In this document: piece after piece, positions 16,620 through 24,917 of the stretch | How the letters are laid out: the number at the start of each line of letters is the position of its first letter | Numbering within the stretch: position 1 is the stretch's first letter | NCBI GenBank assembly: GCA_006218045.1 | Contig: VBWB01000026.1 | Span: 1-32,391 of the forward strand | From: Stygiobacter sp. | GTDB lineage: Bacteria; Pseudomonadota; Alphaproteobacteria; Rhodospirillales; Magnetospirillaceae | Direction of reading: 5' to 3' | DNA length: 32,391 bases | The notes under the pieces: generated by a model | Database searches by the model: none | Told to the model about the DNA's origin: nothing | Seen by the model: only the letters and a program-made list of their open reading frames with translations | Position numbers and translations under genes: made by a program

Positions 16620-17153
16620 CTATTCCGGCCGCTTGTTCTTGTTGATCTGGTTCTGCGCCCGGCTTTTCCAATCGTCCACCGGGGCGATATCGTCGATCAG
16701 ATGCTTGCCATGGATCGGCGGCAAATCGTCCAGGTGCAGGTCTTGGGCCGCCTGCTGTGGCGACTGAACCTGGGTATGGAACTTGGCCCGGTTCTTCCAA
16801 TCGTCGTTGGCATCGACGTGGCGATGCTCGACCATCTGCACCGGGTGTTTGCGCAAATAGGACGACAGCCAGAAGCTGGCCATGATCGGCGGCACGATGG
16901 TCAGCGCAAAGCGCCAAGCCATGGCCCAGAAGGTATCGCGTCCGCTTTGAACGATGATGGCTTCCTTGCATTCATAGCGGTCGCGGAAAGTGCCGAAACA
17001 TTCCGCCGCCATGCGGTCCTTGACCGTGGACGAGGAATGATGGGCCATCTCCGGATCCATCACCACGAACAGGGCGAGGCCGGCGACGGCCATCCACAAT
17101 AGGCTGGCCGCGCTGACGATCCAGACCAGACGGTTGCGTTCACCCTTGGTCAT
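16620..17153 (-). CDS. Two-TM protein with a duplicated DDWKxRA motif, function unknown
   Basis: 177 residues starting MTKGERNRL. Two hydrophobic segments are seen, VWIVSAASLLWMAVAGLALF and FALTIVPPIMASFWLSSYL, around a periplasmic-size loop with two Cys (ECFGTFRDRYECKEA) that could form a disulfide. The C-terminal cytoplasmic tail contains DDWKNRAKFHTQ and, near the end, DDWKSRAQNQINK, an internal repeat about 40 residues apart. The ATG at 17153 has GGAGG 5 bases upstream; an ATG at 17165 in the same frame is less likely. I do not recognise the family. It is probably transcribed with the downstream-facing minus-strand genes to its right. Confidence 0.75.
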   Translation of the reverse strand: MTKGERNRLVWIVSAASLLWMAVAGLALFVVMDPEMAHHSSSTVKDRMAAECFGTFRDRYECKEAIIVQSGRDTFWAMAWRFALTIVPPIMASFWLSSYLRKHPVQMVEHRHVDANDDWKNRAKFHTQVQSPQQAAQDLHLDDLPPIHGKHLIDDIAPVDDWKSRAQNQINKNKRPE

Positions 17154-17212
17154 GCCTTCCTCCATCCATCTGGGGAAGTATAAGCACGCCAAGGGCTGGC
17201 GGCAAATGATCG

Positions 17213-17671
17213 TCAGGGCAGCGAGACACCTTCCAGTTTCAGCAAGGCCCGCTTGGTGTCGATCCCGTCCATGCCGGAATAGCCGCCCAACGATCCATTG
17301 GTCCCCAACACCCGATGGCAGGGGATGATGATGGGGATGGGATTGCGACCGCAGGCGGTGCCCAGGGCGCGCGGACCGGTCTCCAACTCGCGCGCCAGAT
17401 CGCCATAGGTGCGGACCTTGCCGAAGGGGATGCCGGCAATGGAAGCCCACACCTTGCGCTGAAAGGCGGTGCCATGGGGGGCCAGCGGCAGGTCGAAAGT
17501 GGTCAGGGCACCGGCGAAATAGGCTTCCAACTGGTCGCGGGCACGTTCCAGCAACGGCCCCGGCGGCTCGTCGGTTTCCGGTGGCCAGCCCCAATCGACG
17601 GCGACGATGGCCTCGTCATCGGCGAAAATGGTCAGCGGTCCCACGTCGGTGTTCAAACTGATGAACGGCAT
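17213..17671 (-). CDS. ogt: Methylated-DNA--[protein]-cysteine S-methyltransferase
   Basis: 152 residues. The active-site motif IPCHRVLG has nucleophile Cys118. TAFQRKVWASIAGIPFGKVRTYGDLA (helix-turn-helix and arginine finger, about 68-93), GTACGRNPIPII and the C-terminal NGSLGGYSGMDGIDTKRALL are typical. It repairs O6-methylguanine by irreversible transfer to cysteine. No Ada regulatory domain is present, so it is the Ogt-type stand-alone enzyme. It overlaps the upstream DUF255 gene by 1 base (TAATG). Confidence 0.94.
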   Translation of the reverse strand: MPFISLNTDVGPLTIFADDEAIVAVDWGWPPETDEPPGPLLERARDQLEAYFAGALTTFDLPLAPHGTAFQRKVWASIAGIPFGKVRTYGDLARELETGPRALGTACGRNPIPIIIPCHRVLGTNGSLGGYSGMDGIDTKRALLKLEGVSLP

Positions 17672-19623
17672 TATTCCCCCCTCAACATCCGGGCAAGGTC
17701 AGCGGGTGCGCCCGTGGGGGCGGAGCATACCGAATTGCGGCACAATGTCGCCAGGGCGTCGTCGGTCCAGCGGATGATCAGATTGGGCAAAGCCGCCTGA
17801 CGCACCACCTCGATCATCTCGGCATTACCGCGGGGCAGGGTGACCAGCACCGGCTCGGCCAGCAGATCAAAACCGCTCAGCAGCGCCGACATATTGGCGA
17901 AATGATCGTTGAACTGATCCATGAAGGCGCTGACCACCGTGTGGGCCCGTTCGGCATGAGCGGGAGCGTCGGTGATCTGGGCCAGGGTGGCCAATACCTG
18001 AACCATGGTGCCGTTGGCCGAGGGCACTGCCGCATCCATCACTGTCTTGGTCCTGACGATGACGTCGCCGACCTCGTGTGCCACCTGGAAATAGCCGCCC
18101 TTGGCCTGATCCCAATGATGGCGCTGGGCGGCACCGACCCAGGCCTCGGCCCGGGTCAGGTAGCCGGTCTCGCCGGTGGCCTGATAAAGCGCCAGGGCGG
18201 CGCGGGCCATATGGGCGAGATCGTCGACGAAACCCACTTGCGCGGCCTGACCCTGGCACAGGGAATGGGCCAGGCGGTCATCATCCAATTTCATCTTGTC
18301 GGCAATGACGGCGAAGGCCCGCTCGGCCATGTCCAGCCAGTGGGCGCGGGCGAAGACGAAACCGGCGCGGGCGAGGCCTGCGATCATCATGCCGTTCCAG
18401 TCGGCCAAGACCTTGTCGTCGCGACCGGGGCGGATGCGTTTGGCCCGGGCGGCCAGCAAGAGGACCCGGGCCCGGGCCAGTTGTTCCTCGTGCTCATGGC
18501 CTTGCGGCTTGGAGCGGTTGAGGATGTTCACCCCTTCCCAATTGCCCTGGACGCTGACGTCATAGGCCTGGGCGAAAACCCGGGCCGTTTCGGCACCGAG
18601 AAGATCGACGATCTCTTGCGCTTTCCAGGTATAGAAGCGGCCTTCATGCCCTTCCGAATCCGCGTCTAGGGCCGCGGCGAAGGCAGTGCCCTCGGCCAGC
18701 ATTTCACGTGAAACCCACGCGATGCATTCCTCGATACGGGTCTGGAACAATGGGTTTTGGCCGTCCTGCCAGACCAGGGTCAGCAGGTCCACCAATTGGC
18801 CATTGTCATAGAGCATCTTTTCAAAATGCGGCGCCAGCCACACGTCGTCGGTGGAATAGCGCATGAAGCCGCCGCCCAGATGGTCGGTGATGCCGCCCTG
18901 GCAGATGCGGTCCAAGGTCAGGGTCACCGCCTGGTGCAATCCGGCATCCTTGGTCCGTTTGGCCGATCGCCACAGATAATCGAACAGACCGGGCTGGGGG
19001 AATTTGGGCGCGCCGCCCAAGCCGCCATGTTCCATGTCCATATGGCCCAGGATGGCCTTGGCGCCGCGATCGAGCCTCTCCAGGGTCAGGGGAGAGGCAT
19101 CGCCGCCGCCTTCTTGCGCCAGGGCCTCGACCAGGGCGGCGACATTGTGGTCGACGCGGTCGCGGTCGCGTTGCCACAAATCATGGATCGCCTGTAACAC
19201 CTCGGGGAAGCCGGGGCGGCCATAGCGCGGCGCCGGCGGGAAATAGGTGCCGCCCCAGAACGGTTTGCCGTCGGGGGTGCAGAACATGGTCAGCGGCCAG
19301 CCGCCATGCTGGCCCATGTGGTGCAGGGCCTGCTGATAGATGGCGTCCAGATCAGGCCGTTCCTCGCGGTCGATTTTCACGTTGACGAACAGCCGGTTCA
19401 TCAGCTCGGCGATCTCCGCGTTTTCAAAGCTTTCATGGGCCATGACGTGGCACCAGTGACAGGCGGAATAGCCGATGGACAGCAAAAGCGGCCGCCCGCT
19501 GGAGCTGGCCTCGGCCAGGGCGGCGTCACCCCAGGACCACCAATGGACCGGGTTGTCCTGGTGCTGGCGCAAATAGGGGCTGGTTTCACCGGCAAGGCGG
19601 TTGGTCATGAAGCGGGCATCCAT
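17671..19623 (-). CDS. Thioredoxin-fold DUF255/YyaL family protein
   Basis: 650 residues. The N-terminal thioredoxin-like domain has NRLAGETSPYLRQHQDNPVHW and the redox-like SIGYSACHWCHVM (Cys55 and Cys58), then GGWPLTMFCTPDGKPFWGGTYFP. The remaining part is an (alpha/alpha)6-type barrel with GGITDHLGGGFMRYSTD, PHFEKMLYDNGQL and DWNGMMIAGLARA, as in the YyaL/spermatogenesis-associated protein 20 family. Its role is not established. M6 at 19608 (MTNRLAGETSPYL) matches relatives better than M1, so the true start may be 15 bases further in. A parS-like palindrome lies inside the gene at 18700-18715. Confidence 0.92.
   Translation of the reverse strand: MDARFMTNRLAGETSPYLRQHQDNPVHWWSWGDAALAEASSSGRPLLLSIGYSACHWCHVMAHESFENAEIAELMNRLFVNVKIDREERPDLDAIYQQALHHMGQHGGWPLTMFCTPDGKPFWGGTYFPPAPRYGRPGFPEVLQAIHDLWQRDRDRVDHNVAALVEALAQEGGGDASPLTLERLDRGAKAILGHMDMEHGGLGGAPKFPQPGLFDYLWRSAKRTKDAGLHQAVTLTLDRICQGGITDHLGGGFMRYSTDDVWLAPHFEKMLYDNGQLVDLLTLVWQDGQNPLFQTRIEECIAWVSREMLAEGTAFAAALDADSEGHEGRFYTWKAQEIVDLLGAETARVFAQAYDVSVQGNWEGVNILNRSKPQGHEHEEQLARARVLLLAARAKRIRPGRDDKVLADWNGMMIAGLARAGFVFARAHWLDMAERAFAVIADKMKLDDDRLAHSLCQGQAAQVGFVDDLAHMARAALALYQATGETGYLTRAEAWVGAAQRHHWDQAKGGYFQVAHEVGDVIVRTKTVMDAAVPSANGTMVQVLATLAQITDAPAHAERAHTVVSAFMDQFNDHFANMSALLSGFDLLAEPVLVTLPRGNAEMIEVVRQAALPNLIIRWTDDALATLCRNSVCSAPTGAPADLARMLRGE
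18700..18715. promoter_or_regulatory. parS: parS-like site 1 (divergent), inside the DUF255 gene
   Basis: The 16-mer CATTTCACGTGAAACC keeps the 12-base palindromic core TTTCACGTGAAA of parS and matches 13 of 16 consensus positions (TGTTTCACGTGAAACA). It lies in a coding sequence about 6.3 kb from the predicted origin. It may be a secondary ParB site; the outer bases are weak. Confidence 0.6.
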
Positions 19624-19701
19624 CGACTGAAGATTGCGTGGGCGGGTTCAAAGGCTTAGTTTGGGATTTATGCAAGGTTTCACAAGGCCGGAATCGTCGC
19701 C

Positions 19702-19953
19702 ATGAAAATTACCGTCGATATCGATTGCACACCGGACGAGGCCCGCACCTTTTTCGGTCTGCCCGACGTCAAGCCCATGCAAGAGGCGATGATGAACCAG
19801 ATTCAGGAACGTATGACCGCCTCCTTGTCGGCCATGGAACCCGAAGCCATGTTGAAGACATGGCTGCCCGCCGGGGTTCAGGGCATGGAGCAGCTGCAAA
19901 AGATGTTCTGGGCCCAATTCGCCAGTGCCGGTCGGCGGGAGAGCAAGGAATGA
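19702..19953 (+). CDS. Small conserved protein, DUF6489-like
   Basis: 83 residues: MKITVDIDCTPDEARTFFGLPDVKPMQEAMM, then a helix-rich region with PEAMLKTWLPAGVQGMEQLQKMFWAQF. The CTPDEAR-x-FFGLPDV start is shared by a small family seen in many alphaproteobacteria, which I believe is DUF6489. The C-terminal amphipathic helix resembles phasin segments. No function is known. It is divergent from the DUF255 gene by 78 bases and overlaps the ferredoxin by 4 bases. Confidence 0.8.
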   Translation: MKITVDIDCTPDEARTFFGLPDVKPMQEAMMNQIQERMTASLSAMEPEAMLKTWLPAGVQGMEQLQKMFWAQFASAGRRESKE

Positions 19954-20291
19954 GTGTCAACACCGATCCCGATCCGTTTTATCGTATCCACGCCTTCGTC
20001 TGCACCAACCGTCGCCCTGATGACCATCCGCGCGGCTCTTGCGCTGCCCGGGGCTCCGAGCCGTTGCGCGATTACCTGAAGGCGGCGGCGAAGAAGAAGG
20101 GGGTGGGCGGTGTGCGCGTCAACGCCGCCGGCTGTCTGGACCGCTGCGAGCTGGGGCCGGTGCTGGTGATCTATCCCGAGGGCATCTGGTACGGCTTCAA
20201 CAGCCGCGAGGATATCGACGAGATCATCGACACCCATCTGTTGGGCGGTGGCCGCGTCACCCGGTTGATGTTGACCCCCGACCAGAAATGA
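19950..20291 (+). CDS. Thioredoxin-like [2Fe-2S] ferredoxin
   Basis: 113 residues with four Cys spaced as in thioredoxin-like ferredoxins: Cys18 (AFVCTNRRP), Cys31 (GSCAARG) and Cys62/Cys66 (GCLDRCELGPVLVIYPEG). The C-terminal WYGFNSREDIDEIIDTHLLGG is the usual helix. Such proteins bind one [2Fe-2S] cluster and transfer electrons; the partner is unknown. It overlaps the small gene before it and mnmE after it by 4 bases each. Confidence 0.9.
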   Translation: MSVNTDPDPFYRIHAFVCTNRRPDDHPRGSCAARGSEPLRDYLKAAAKKKGVGGVRVNAAGCLDRCELGPVLVIYPEGIWYGFNSREDIDEIIDTHLLGGGRVTRLMLTPDQK

Positions 20292-21595
20292 CGGTCGCCA
20301 CCATCTTCGCTTTGGCCAGCGCCCCCGGACGTGGGGGCGTTGCCGTTTTCAGGCTGTCGGGTCCGGCCAGTGCCGATGCCTTGCGCCGCCTGACCGGCAA
20401 GATTTCGCCGCCGCGTCTGGCCACCCGGGTGCGGGTGCGTCATGGCGATGAGGATATCGACGACGGTCTGGCGCTGTATTTCCCCGCCCCCCACAGCTTC
20501 ACCGGTGAAGAGGTGGTGGAACTGCATCTGCACGGCGGACGCGCCGTCGCCGCTGGCTTGTCCCAGGCTTTGCTGGAACTGGGCCTGCGTCCGGCGGAAG
20601 CGGGGGAGTTCTCGCGCCGTGCTTTCCTCAATGACAAGCTCGACCTGACCCGGGCCGAGGCCATCGCCGATCTGGTCGATGCCGAAACCGCCGCCCAACG
20701 CCGACAGGCGTTGAAGCAATTGGATGGGGGGCTGGCCGCTTTGGTCGAGGGCTGGCGTCAGGATCTGATCCGCGCTTTGGCCCTGACCGAGGCGATCATC
20801 GACTTTTCCGACGAGGGCATCGGCGACGATCTGGCCGACGATGTGTTGCGTCAGGTCCACGCCCTGATGGCCGACATGCGGGCAAAGGCGCTGGAAGGCC
20901 AGCGGCGCGAGCGGCTGCGCGACGGCATTCACATCGCCATCTTGGGCGCCCCCAATGCCGGCAAGTCCAGCCTGATGAACCGCATCGCCGGGCGCGAGGT
21001 GGCCATCGTCTCGGCCAAGGCCGGGACCACGCGCGACGTCATCGAGACCCATCTGGATTTGCACGGCTGGCCGGTGGTGCTGGCCGATACGGCGGGCTTG
21101 CGCGAGGCGGCCGAGGACATCGAGGTCGAGGGCATCGCCCGCGCCCTGGCTCGGGCGGAAAGCGCCGATCTGAAAATGCTGGTGTTCGACGCCGGCTTGC
21201 TGCCGGAGAGGGACGCGGCGACCCAAGCCATGATCGACACGGCCAGCATCGTCGTCTTCAACAAGGCCGATGTGGCGAATCCTGTCGACTCTGATGGCGG
21301 GATCATGGTATCCGCCCGCACTGGCCTGGGGCTTGATGCCCTGTTGGCCCGGCTGGAAAGCGAAGTGGCCGACCGCTTCGCCGTCGGCACCGAGCCGGCC
21401 CTGACCCGCGCCCGGCACCGGGCGGCGGTGGAGGAATGTCTGGCGGCGCTGGCCCGCTTCGATCCGGCCAAGCCGGTGGAACTGGCGGCCGAGGATTTAC
21501 GCCAGGCGGCCCAGGCCATCGGGCGGATCACCGGGCGGGTGGATGTGGAAGAACTGCTCGATGTGGTCTTCGCGGAATTTTGTATCGGCAAATAG
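20288..21595 (+). CDS. mnmE: tRNA modification GTPase MnmE
   Basis: 435 residues. The N-terminal folate-binding domain has TIFALASAPGRGGVAVFRLSG and RPAEAGEFSRRAFLNDKLDLTRAEA. The G domain is inserted in a helical domain: GAPNAGKSS (220-228), GTTRDVIE, DTAGLRE and FNKADV. The C-terminus CIGK (432-435) holds the catalytic Cys. With MnmG it makes 5-carboxymethylaminomethyluridine at the tRNA wobble position. The stop TAG is directly followed by the mnmG ATG. Confidence 0.97.
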   Translation: MTVATIFALASAPGRGGVAVFRLSGPASADALRRLTGKISPPRLATRVRVRHGDEDIDDGLALYFPAPHSFTGEEVVELHLHGGRAVAAGLSQALLELGLRPAEAGEFSRRAFLNDKLDLTRAEAIADLVDAETAAQRRQALKQLDGGLAALVEGWRQDLIRALALTEAIIDFSDEGIGDDLADDVLRQVHALMADMRAKALEGQRRERLRDGIHIAILGAPNAGKSSLMNRIAGREVAIVSAKAGTTRDVIETHLDLHGWPVVLADTAGLREAAEDIEVEGIARALARAESADLKMLVFDAGLLPERDAATQAMIDTASIVVFNKADVANPVDSDGGIMVSARTGLGLDALLARLESEVADRFAVGTEPALTRARHRAAVEECLAALARFDPAKPVELAAEDLRQAAQAIGRITGRVDVEELLDVVFAEFCIGK

Positions 21596-23473
21596 ATGTT
21601 TCACGTGAAACCCGATGAAACTTTGATCTGTGATGTTCTGGTCATCGGCGGCGGTCATGCCGGAGCCGAGGCGGCGTCTGCCGCTTCCCGCTTCGGCGCC
21701 GCCACCCTCCTGGCCACCCAGCGTCTGGAAACCATCGGCGAGATGAGCTGCAACCCGGCCATTGGCGGCTTGGCCAAGGGTCAGTTGGTACGCGAGATCG
21801 ATGCCCTTGACGGCGTGATGGGCCGGGCCATCGATAAGGGCGGCATTCAGTTCCGCATCTTGAACCGCAGCAAGGGACCGGCGGTGCAGGGGCCACGGGC
21901 TCAGGCCGACCGCAAGCTTTATCGCCAGGCGGTGCAGGCGCTGCTGGCCGAACAGGACAATCTGGCGCTGGTGCAAGGCACGGTCGAGGATTTGATCTAT
22001 AGGGACGGGCGGGTGGCCGGCGCCGTGCTGGCCGATGGCCGCACCATCGCTTGCGGGGCGGTGGTGGTGACCACCGGCACCTTCCTGCGCGGGCTGATCC
22101 ATTGCGGCGAACAGACCTGGCCCGCCGGTCGCTTCGGTGACGCGCCGGCCAATGGCCTGTCCGCCGCCCTGGCCCGCGCCGGCCTGCCGCTGGACCGGTT
22201 GAAGACCGGCACCCCGGCGCGGCTGGATGGCCGCACCATCCATTGGGACCAGTTGGAGATGCAGGCCGGCGATGATCCGCCGGTGCCGTTCTCCTATATG
22301 ACCGACAGGATCAGCACCCCTCAGATCGCTTGTGGCATCACCCATACCAGCGAGCGCACCCACGCCATCATCCGCGCCAATCTGCATCGGGCGCCCATGT
22401 ATTCCGGCCAGATCCAAAGCGTCGGTCCGCGTTATTGCCCCTCTATCGAGGACAAGGTGGTGCGCTTCGCCGGCAAGGACAGCCATCAGATTTTTCTGGA
22501 GCCCGAGGGACTGGACGACCCCACCGTCTATCCCAACGGCATTTCCACCTCGCTGCCCGCCGATGTGCAAGAGGCGATGATCCGCACCATCGCCGGTCTG
22601 GAGGATGTCACCATCCTTCGCCCCGGCTATGCCATCGAATACGATTTCGTCGACCCCCGGCAATTGAAGCGGTCGCTGGAAACCAAAACCATGAACGGTC
22701 TGTTTCTGGCCGGTCAGATCAACGGCACCACCGGCTATGAAGAGGCCGGCGCCCAAGGTCTGCTGGCCGGTCTCAACGCCGCCCGCTTCGTCGCCGGCAA
22801 TGAGGCCTTTATCCTCGATCGCGCCGACGCCTATATGGGGGTGATGATCGACGATCTGGTCAATTTGGGCACGCGTGAGCCCTATCGCATGTTCACCTCG
22901 CGCGCCGAGTACCGACTGATCCTACGCGCCGATAACGCCGACCTGCGCCTGACCGCCAAAGGCATCGAGGCCGGCTGCGTCGGTTCCGTCCGGGCCGCCG
23001 CCTTCACCGCCAAGGCCCAAGCGCTGGAAGAGGGCAGGGCGCTGCTCGACGCCTTGCGCGCGTCCCCCACTGTGCTGAAGAAGGCGGGGCTCGAGGTCAA
23101 CCAGGATGGAATCGTCCGCTCCGCCTGGGATTTGCTGGCCTATCCCAATATGGATTTGCCCCGTCTCGCCCAGGTCTGGCCCGCACTGGCGGTCTTGACC
23201 GGGGCGGTGGCCGAGCAACTGGAAATCGACGGCAAGTACCAGGGCTATCTGGCCCGCCAGGAGGCCGATATCCGCGCCTACCGGGCGGAGGAAAACCTGA
23301 CCTTGCCTTCGGATATGGATTACGACGCCATCGGCTCGCTGTCGGCGGAAGTGCGGCAGAAGCTTAAGGCGTCGCAGCCCGAGACGCTGGCGGTGGCGGC
23401 CCGCATCTCCGGCATTACCCCGGCGGCGATCACCGCCCTGTTGGCCCATGTCAAACGGCGCAATGCCGCATGA
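21596..23473 (+). CDS. mnmG: tRNA uridine-5-carboxymethylaminomethyl modification enzyme MnmG (GidA)
   Basis: 625 residues. The FAD site is [14 protein letters not shown] (about 15-27), then [53 protein letters not shown] and [24 protein letters not shown]. It partners MnmE. It starts MFHVKP, and those codons are a parS palindrome (21597-21612), so the protein N-terminus is shaped by the ParB site. The start is unambiguous because the ATG abuts the mnmE stop. Confidence 0.97.
   Translation: MFHVKPDETLICDVLVIGGGHAGAEAASAASRFGAATLLATQRLETIGEMSCNPAIGGLAKGQLVREIDALDGVMGRAIDKGGIQFRILNRSKGPAVQGPRAQADRKLYRQAVQALLAEQDNLALVQGTVEDLIYRDGRVAGAVLADGRTIACGAVVVTTGTFLRGLIHCGEQTWPAGRFGDAPANGLSAALARAGLPLDRLKTGTPARLDGRTIHWDQLEMQAGDDPPVPFSYMTDRISTPQIACGITHTSERTHAIIRANLHRAPMYSGQIQSVGPRYCPSIEDKVVRFAGKDSHQIFLEPEGLDDPTVYPNGISTSLPADVQEAMIRTIAGLEDVTILRPGYAIEYDFVDPRQLKRSLETKTMNGLFLAGQINGTTGYEEAGAQGLLAGLNAARFVAGNEAFILDRADAYMGVMIDDLVNLGTREPYRMFTSRAEYRLILRADNADLRLTAKGIEAGCVGSVRAAAFTAKAQALEEGRALLDALRASPTVLKKAGLEVNQDGIVRSAWDLLAYPNMDLPRLAQVWPALAVLTGAVAEQLEIDGKYQGYLARQEADIRAYRAEENLTLPSDMDYDAIGSLSAEVRQKLKASQPETLAVAARISGITPAAITALLAHVKRRNAA
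21597..21612. promoter_or_regulatory. parS: parS site 2 at the mnmG start
   Basis: TGTTTCACGTGAAACC matches 15 of 16 bases of the parS consensus. It begins at the second base of the mnmG start codon. ParB binding here would load on the origin-proximal chromosome about 9 kb from the predicted oriC and 2.5 kb from parA. Confidence 0.9.
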
Positions 23474-23480
23474 CCCATAT

Positions 23481-24116
23481 ATGGTGTTTCACGTGAAACA
23501 AGACCACAAGAGCGATGGGCCGGACTGTCTGGCCCCCTTGTCCCTTTCCGCCGATGCCGTGACCCGGCTGGGGCTCTACGCTGACCTGCTGGTGAAGTGG
23601 CAGAAAACCATCAATCTGGTCGGCCCCGATACCATCCCCAGCCTGTGGTCCAGGCATTTCCTCGATTCCGCTCAGCTTTTCCCGCTTCTTCCCCAAAATA
23701 CCCACAGAGTTATCGACATGGGCAGCGGTGCCGGCTTCCCCGGTCTGGTGCTGGCCATCCTCGGCGCCCCCGACGTCCATCTGGTGGAATCGGATGCGCG
23801 CAAATGCGCCTTCCTGCGCGAGGTCGCCCGGGTGACCGAAACCCCGGTCACCATCCACAATGCCCGCATCGAGAAAGTACCGCCCCTGGGCGCCGATCTG
23901 ATCACCGCCCGCGCCCTGGCCCCCTTGGAAAAACTGCTGACCTGGGCCGAACCGCACCTGTTGCCCGGCGGCCACTGCCTGTTCCTAAAGGGCAGGGCGG
24001 CGGAAGACGAATTGACCCGGGCGGCCAAAGAATGGAATATCGCAACGCAACGGTTCCCGTCGCTGTCGGACCCGTCCGGCCTTGTCCTTCATTTAGAAGA
24101 GGTTCGCCGTGGCTGA
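23481..24116 (+). CDS. rsmG: 16S rRNA (guanine(527)-N(7))-methyltransferase RsmG (GidB)
   Basis: About 211 residues. The SAM-binding motif is VIDMGSGAGFPGLVLAILG (about 77-95), followed by VHLVESDARKCAFLREV and DLITARALAPLEKLLTW. It methylates N7 of G527 of 16S rRNA. ATG 23481 is taken as the start (MVFHVKQD); ATG 23463 (adds six residues, overlapping mnmG) or GTG 23484 are possible. The first codons coincide with a perfect parS. The TGA at 24114 lies inside the parA start region, overlapping by 8 bases. Confidence 0.95.
   Translation: MVFHVKQDHKSDGPDCLAPLSLSADAVTRLGLYADLLVKWQKTINLVGPDTIPSLWSRHFLDSAQLFPLLPQNTHRVIDMGSGAGFPGLVLAILGAPDVHLVESDARKCAFLREVARVTETPVTIHNARIEKVPPLGADLITARALAPLEKLLTWAEPHLLPGGHCLFLKGRAAEDELTRAAKEWNIATQRFPSLSDPSGLVLHLEEVRRG
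23485..23500. promoter_or_regulatory. parS: parS site 3 (perfect) at the rsmG start
   Basis: TGTTTCACGTGAAACA is an exact match to the 16-base consensus palindrome recognised by chromosomal ParB in many bacteria. It lies 0.6 kb upstream of parA and about 11 kb from the predicted oriC, the usual distance for a bacterial centromere. Confidence 0.96.
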
Positions 24117-24912
24117 GAATGGCAAAAAGCCGACCCGTGTCATCGCCATCGCCAATCAGAAGGGTGGGGTGGGCAAGACCACCACCGCCATCAATCTGGC
24201 CACGGCCATGGCGGCGACCAAGAAAACCGTGCTGCTGATCGACCTGGACCCCCAGGGCAATGCCAGCACCGGCCTGGGCATCGCCCGCGATGCCCGCGAC
24301 GTCAATTCCTATCACGTGCTGATCGGCGAGGCCGGCATGGCCGAAACCACCCACGACACCGAAATCCCTGGCCTCAAGATTGTGCCTTCGGGCGTCGATC
24401 TGTCGGGGGCCGAGATCGAACTGGTGGACATGGCCCGGCGTGAAGTCCGGCTGTCGGAAGCGCTGAAGCCGGCTTTGGGCGTCTATGATTATGTCCTGAT
24501 CGATTGCCCGCCATCGCTGAACCTGCTGACCCTCAATGCCTTGGTCGCCGCCAATTCGGTGCTGGTGCCGCTGCAATGCGAGTTCTTCGCCCTGGAAGGC
24601 ATCAGCCATCTGGTCAAGACCATCGAGGCCATCCGCAAGGGTTTCAACCCGACCCTGGAATTGCAGGGCATCGTGCTGACCATGTTCGACAAGCGCAACA
24701 ATCTGACCGAACAAGTGGCCGCCGATGTGCGCGAGTTCTTCGGCGAAAAGGTCTACAAGACGGTCATCCCGCGCAATGTCCGTATTTCCGAGGCGCCGTC
24801 CTATGGCAAGCCGGTGTTGATCTATGACCACAAATGCGCCGGCTCCGAAGCCTATATCCATCTGGCGGCGGAAGTGCTGAAGCGCGAAGTATCCTTGAGC
24901 AAGGGAGTGTAA
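24109..24912 (+). CDS. parA: Chromosome-partitioning ATPase ParA
   Basis: 267 residues. It has the deviant Walker A KGGVGKT (Lys18, Lys23), DLDPQGNAS, YVLIDCPPSL and VPLQCEFFALEGIS. ParA dimers bind DNA non-specifically and drive segregation of ParB-parS complexes. The start is GTG 24109 with AGAGG about 9 bases before it; the family start motif is VIAIANQKGGVGKTTT. It overlaps rsmG by 8 bases and parB begins 5 bases after its stop. Confidence 0.96.
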   Translation: MAENGKKPTRVIAIANQKGGVGKTTTAINLATAMAATKKTVLLIDLDPQGNASTGLGIARDARDVNSYHVLIGEAGMAETTHDTEIPGLKIVPSGVDLSGAEIELVDMARREVRLSEALKPALGVYDYVLIDCPPSLNLLTLNALVAANSVLVPLQCEFFALEGISHLVKTIEAIRKGFNPTLELQGIVLTMFDKRNNLTEQVAADVREFFGEKVYKTVIPRNVRISEAPSYGKPVLIYDHKCAGSEAYIHLAAEVLKREVSLSKGV

Positions 24913-24917
24913 GGACA

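Noticed and set aside
15505-16971. A 488-codon minus-strand frame opposite rho
   Set aside because: It is antisense to highly conserved Rho motifs and shows no family features.
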